From positions 1-64,000 of the forward strand of contig JAFWAC010000018.1 of assembly GCA_017507805.1 (NCBI GenBank): a stretch of 64,000 bases of DNA, given 5' to 3'. Under the pieces are notes generated by a model that saw only the letters and a list, made by a program, of their open reading frames with translations, was not told the origin of the DNA and did no database searches. Position numbers and translations under genes: made by a program. This DNA comes from Clostridia bacterium. Lineage in GTDB: Bacteria; Bacillota; Clostridia; Oscillospirales; Acutalibacteraceae. The first letter of the stretch is position 1, and the number at the start of each line of letters is the position of its first letter. Shown piece after piece: positions 61,799 through 64,000 of this stretch.

Positions 61799-62032
61799 TT
61801 AGTCGATTTCGACCGATACATTTTGATTTTGTCTGCTGGCGGCGGCGCGCATTACAACGCGGATTGCATTAGCAATTCTACCCTGCTTACCGATTACGCG
61901 TCCCATATCATTTTCTGCAACATGCAAATGATAAACGGTTACGCCGTCCTCGGTAGGCTCGTCAACAACTACCTTAACAGCCTCAGGATTTTCAACTAAA
62001 CCTGAAGCCAAAGAAATCAGAAGCTCTTTCAT
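61799..62032 (-). CDS. khpA: KH-domain RNA-binding protein KhpA
   Basis: The 77-residue type II KH protein has the VIGKQGRIANAIRVVMRAAA loop-helix that grips RNA. KhpA works with KhpB in cell-size and small-RNA control in Firmicutes. It follows rpsP as usual. A strong terminator directly after it means rimM, trmD and rplS, which often follow, are not here. Confidence 0.94.
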   Translation of the reverse strand: MKELLISLASGLVENPEAVKVVVDEPTEDGVTVYHLHVAENDMGRVIGKQGRIANAIRVVMRAAASRQNQNVSVEID

Positions 62033-62074
62033 TAATAATTAACCTCACAAAATTTGACATTCGTTTGTCTTGGA

Positions 62075-62317
62075 TTAGATTACACCGTTTTTCTTAAGCA
62101 AAGCTTTAACGGTGTCTGTCGGCTGAGCTCCGTTAGCAATCCATTTCTTAGCCTTTTCGCTATCGATATTAACAGCTGCCGGATCCTTAGTGGGATCGTA
62201 GGTACCGATTTCCTCGATAAAACGACCGTCACGCGGGTATCTTGAATCAGCTACAACTACACGGTAGAAAGGAGCCTTTTTAGCGCCCATACGGCGAAGT
62301 CTGATTTTTACTGCCAT
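62075..62317 (-). CDS. rpsP: 30S ribosomal protein S16
   Basis: The 80-residue protein begins [20 protein letters not shown] and contains [20 protein letters not shown], both S16 signatures. GGAGG precedes the ATG. It lies between ffh and khpA. Confidence 0.98.
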   Translation of the reverse strand: MAVKIRLRRMGAKKAPFYRVVVADSRYPRDGRFIEEIGTYDPTKDPAAVNIDSEKAKKWIANGAQPTDTVKALLKKNGVI

Positions 62318-62368
62318 TATAATACACCTCCGTTTTTAAAATTACATCTATGTTTTAAAGACAACAGT

Positions 62369-63721
62369 CTAAAAACCGAAATTACCCGGACCGCCGGGGA
62401 AATTTATTCCGCGCATAAGTCTGCGCTTTCCACCCTTAACATTCATCTGCTTGAACATTTTTTTCATCTGTTCATACTGTTTCAGTAAGCGGTTTACATC
62501 CTCAACCTTAACTCCGGCGCCAGCCGCAATGCGGCGCTTGCGGGACGCGTTGATAATGTCCGGCTTTGCTCTTTCCTTTTTGGTCATTGAGGTTATAATA
62601 GCCTCAATTCTAAGCATCTGGCGGTCATCAATATCAACATCACGAAGCTGTTTGTCCATTCCGGGAAGCATTGAAAGAATACTTTTCAAGGACCCCATTT
62701 TCTTTATCTGACCAAACTGCTCCAAAAGGTCGTTCATATCAAACTTATTTTCCTGAAGCCTTTTAGCGGTTTCCTCTGCCTTTTTCTCATCAAGCTCAGA
62801 CTCAACTTTTTCAATGAGCGAAAGCACATCGCCCATCCCAAGTATACGGGAAGCCATACGGTCGGGATGAAATTCATCAAGCTCATCAAGCTTTTCTCCC
62901 ACACCTGCGAACATAATAGGTTTTCCTGTAACCGCCCTCACCGAAAGCGCGGCACCGCCACGGGTATCACCGTCAAGCTTAGTAAGGATTATACCGTCAA
63001 TTTCAAGGATATCGTTAAAAGCCTTAGCAATGTTTACTGCATCCTGACCGACCATAGAATCAACAACAAGCAGAATGTTATTAACCTCAACCGCTTCGGT
63101 TATGCGCTTCAACTCATCCATAAGCTCGGTATCAATATGCAAGCGACCTGCGGTGTCAAGAATTAAATAATCGTAACCGTAATCTCTTGCGTATGCAACC
63201 GCCTTTTGAGCAATCTTTTCGGGCTTTTCTGTACCCATTTCAAAAACCGGCGCATCAACGGCTTTACCAACCACCTTTAACTGCTCGATTGCGGCAGGAC
63301 GGTAAATATCACAGGCGGCAAGCATAGGTCTGTGTCCCTGTGCCTTAAGAAGCCTTGCAAGCTTTGCAGAGTGGGTTGTTTTACCTGAGCCCTGCAAGCC
63401 GCACATCATAACAACGGTTGGAATTTTAGACGAGGTTTTAAGCCTTGCCTGTTCATTACCCATTAAAGCGGTAAGCTCTTCTTTTACAATTTTTACCACC
63501 ATTTGCGCCGCAGTAAGGCTTTCCATTACATTGGCACCAATACATTTTTCGGTTACAGTGTTAGTGAAATCCTTAGCAACCTTATAGTTGACATCAGCTT
63601 CAAGAAGCGCTAAACGCACCTCACGCATAGCGGTTTTAACATCACTTTCGGAAAGCTTACCCTTTGAGCGCAGGCGTTTAAATACGCTGCCAAGCTTATC
63701 GGATAAATTATCAAACGCCAT
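62369..63721 (-). CDS. ffh: Signal recognition particle GTPase Ffh
   Basis: The start MAFDNLSDKLGSVFKRLRSK at 63721 has GAGGTGGGC before it; a GTG three codons earlier is part of that site. The NG domain has CGLQGSGKTTHSAKLARLL near 105, DTAGRLHIDTELMDEL and ILTKLDGDTRGGAALS. The methionine-rich M domain (KQYEQMKKMFKQMNVKGGKR) binds SRP RNA and signal peptides. The length of 450 is normal. Confidence 0.98.
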   Translation of the reverse strand: MAFDNLSDKLGSVFKRLRSKGKLSESDVKTAMREVRLALLEADVNYKVAKDFTNTVTEKCIGANVMESLTAAQMVVKIVKEELTALMGNEQARLKTSSKIPTVVMMCGLQGSGKTTHSAKLARLLKAQGHRPMLAACDIYRPAAIEQLKVVGKAVDAPVFEMGTEKPEKIAQKAVAYARDYGYDYLILDTAGRLHIDTELMDELKRITEAVEVNNILLVVDSMVGQDAVNIAKAFNDILEIDGIILTKLDGDTRGGAALSVRAVTGKPIMFAGVGEKLDELDEFHPDRMASRILGMGDVLSLIEKVESELDEKKAEETAKRLQENKFDMNDLLEQFGQIKKMGSLKSILSMLPGMDKQLRDVDIDDRQMLRIEAIITSMTKKERAKPDIINASRKRRIAAGAGVKVEDVNRLLKQYEQMKKMFKQMNVKGGKRRLMRGINFPGGPGNFGF

Positions 63722-63732
63722 TTTGCCCACCT

Positions 63733-64000
63733 CTACAATTCGTCAATAATATCAAAAATTTCAGCTACCGAAGCAGTATCACCGTTACGCGCCTTATCAC
63801 TTAACTCCTTAAGCCTTAAAAAGCGTTCACAGTAATGACATTTTGCCTCAAAAGCATTTAGCTGTGCCTCTGCACGCTTTATTAAATCACACACACCCTG
63901 ACGGGTTATACCTTCATTTTCGGCAATTTCTGCAAGGGATAAATCATCGTTATAATAATGCTCAGTAACAACTCTTTGCTTTTCGCTTAAAAACTCGCCG
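63733..64000 (-). CDS. ylxM: YlxM/UPF0122 HTH protein, 5' end beyond the window
   Basis: The visible C-terminal 88 residues read EFLSEKQRVVTEHYYNDDLS, then LAEIAENEGITRQGVCDLIK and RAEAQLNAFEAKC, a sigma-region-4-like HTH typical of YlxM, and end DIIDEL. YlxM stimulates the SRP GTPase in some Gram-positives and its gene normally precedes ffh, as here (12 bases apart). The start is outside the window. Confidence 0.92.
   Translation of the reverse strand, partial: GEFLSEKQRVVTEHYYNDDLSLAEIAENEGITRQGVCDLIKRAEAQLNAFEAKCHYCERFLRLKELSDKARNGDTASVAEIFDIIDEL

Overview
The window looks like chromosome from a low-GC, endospore-forming Clostridia, most likely an uncultured gut or rumen relative of the Oscillospiraceae/Ruminococcaceae. 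The evidence is a CotJC-type spore coat protein, sigma-K, a BofA-like protein, AddAB, cohesin/dockerin surface proteins and the ylxM-ffh-rpsP-khpA block. This placement comes from gene content and style, not from a database match. Outside the first 13.7 kb nearly all genes are on the minus strand.

Region 1 (about 0.4-13.75 kb) is an AT-rich integrated element of about 13.3 kb. It splits the spore coat gene cotJC. The 5' part runs in from the left edge and the missing 34-codon 3' end is found intact at 13743-13847, in frame. The two junctions share CGCTTyGGTGAwGCGA, with GGTGA identical. The element encodes a large serine recombinase next to the left junction, a frameshifted Myb/SANT-like gene, an SF3 primase/helicase, a resolvase-type recombinase, an amidoligase plus class II glutamine amidotransferase pair followed by a 27-residue ORF, an excisionase-like HTH gene, a Mor-like HTH gene, and unrecognised membrane and coiled-coil cargo. 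No relaxase, type IV secretion or phage structural genes are visible. The layout recalls sporulation intervening elements such as skin in sigK, but in cotJC.

Region 2 (13.9-19.3 kb) holds an SPFH/band-7 protein, an unrecognised protein, rsmA, and a two-gene restriction-modification-like module: an EcoRI-family adenine methyltransferase and a DUF262-HNH protein. Related palindromic intergenic repeats flank the module.

Region 3 (19.3-38 kb) holds a heterodimeric ABC exporter downstream of addB-addA, then bofA, a membrane-anchored cohesin protein next to a secreted dockerin glucosaminidase, uxaC, sigK (intact, with a terminator-like hairpin directly before its TTG start) and a secreted C39-like peptidase with a dockerin-like tail.

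Region 4 (37-47 kb) is a long operon, nusB-xseA-xseB-ispA-dxs-tlyA-nadK-argR-recN-tyrS, with a clear promoter before nusB. Region 5 (47-56 kb) has a glycerol-3-phosphate cluster (glpP antiterminator, two FAD oxidoreductases, DUF1667, HAD phosphatase) with intrinsic terminators before glpP and before the oxidoreductases, then mgtC, maf, a membrane protein and pcrA.

Region 6 (56-64 kb): a structured leader with a terminator precedes a 1118-residue secreted protein with cohesin-like and dockerin domains and Cys-rich repeats. A small cohesin-dockerin protein, a DivIVA-like coiled-coil gene overlapping an orphan fumarase beta subunit, and khpA, rpsP, ffh and a partial ylxM follow.
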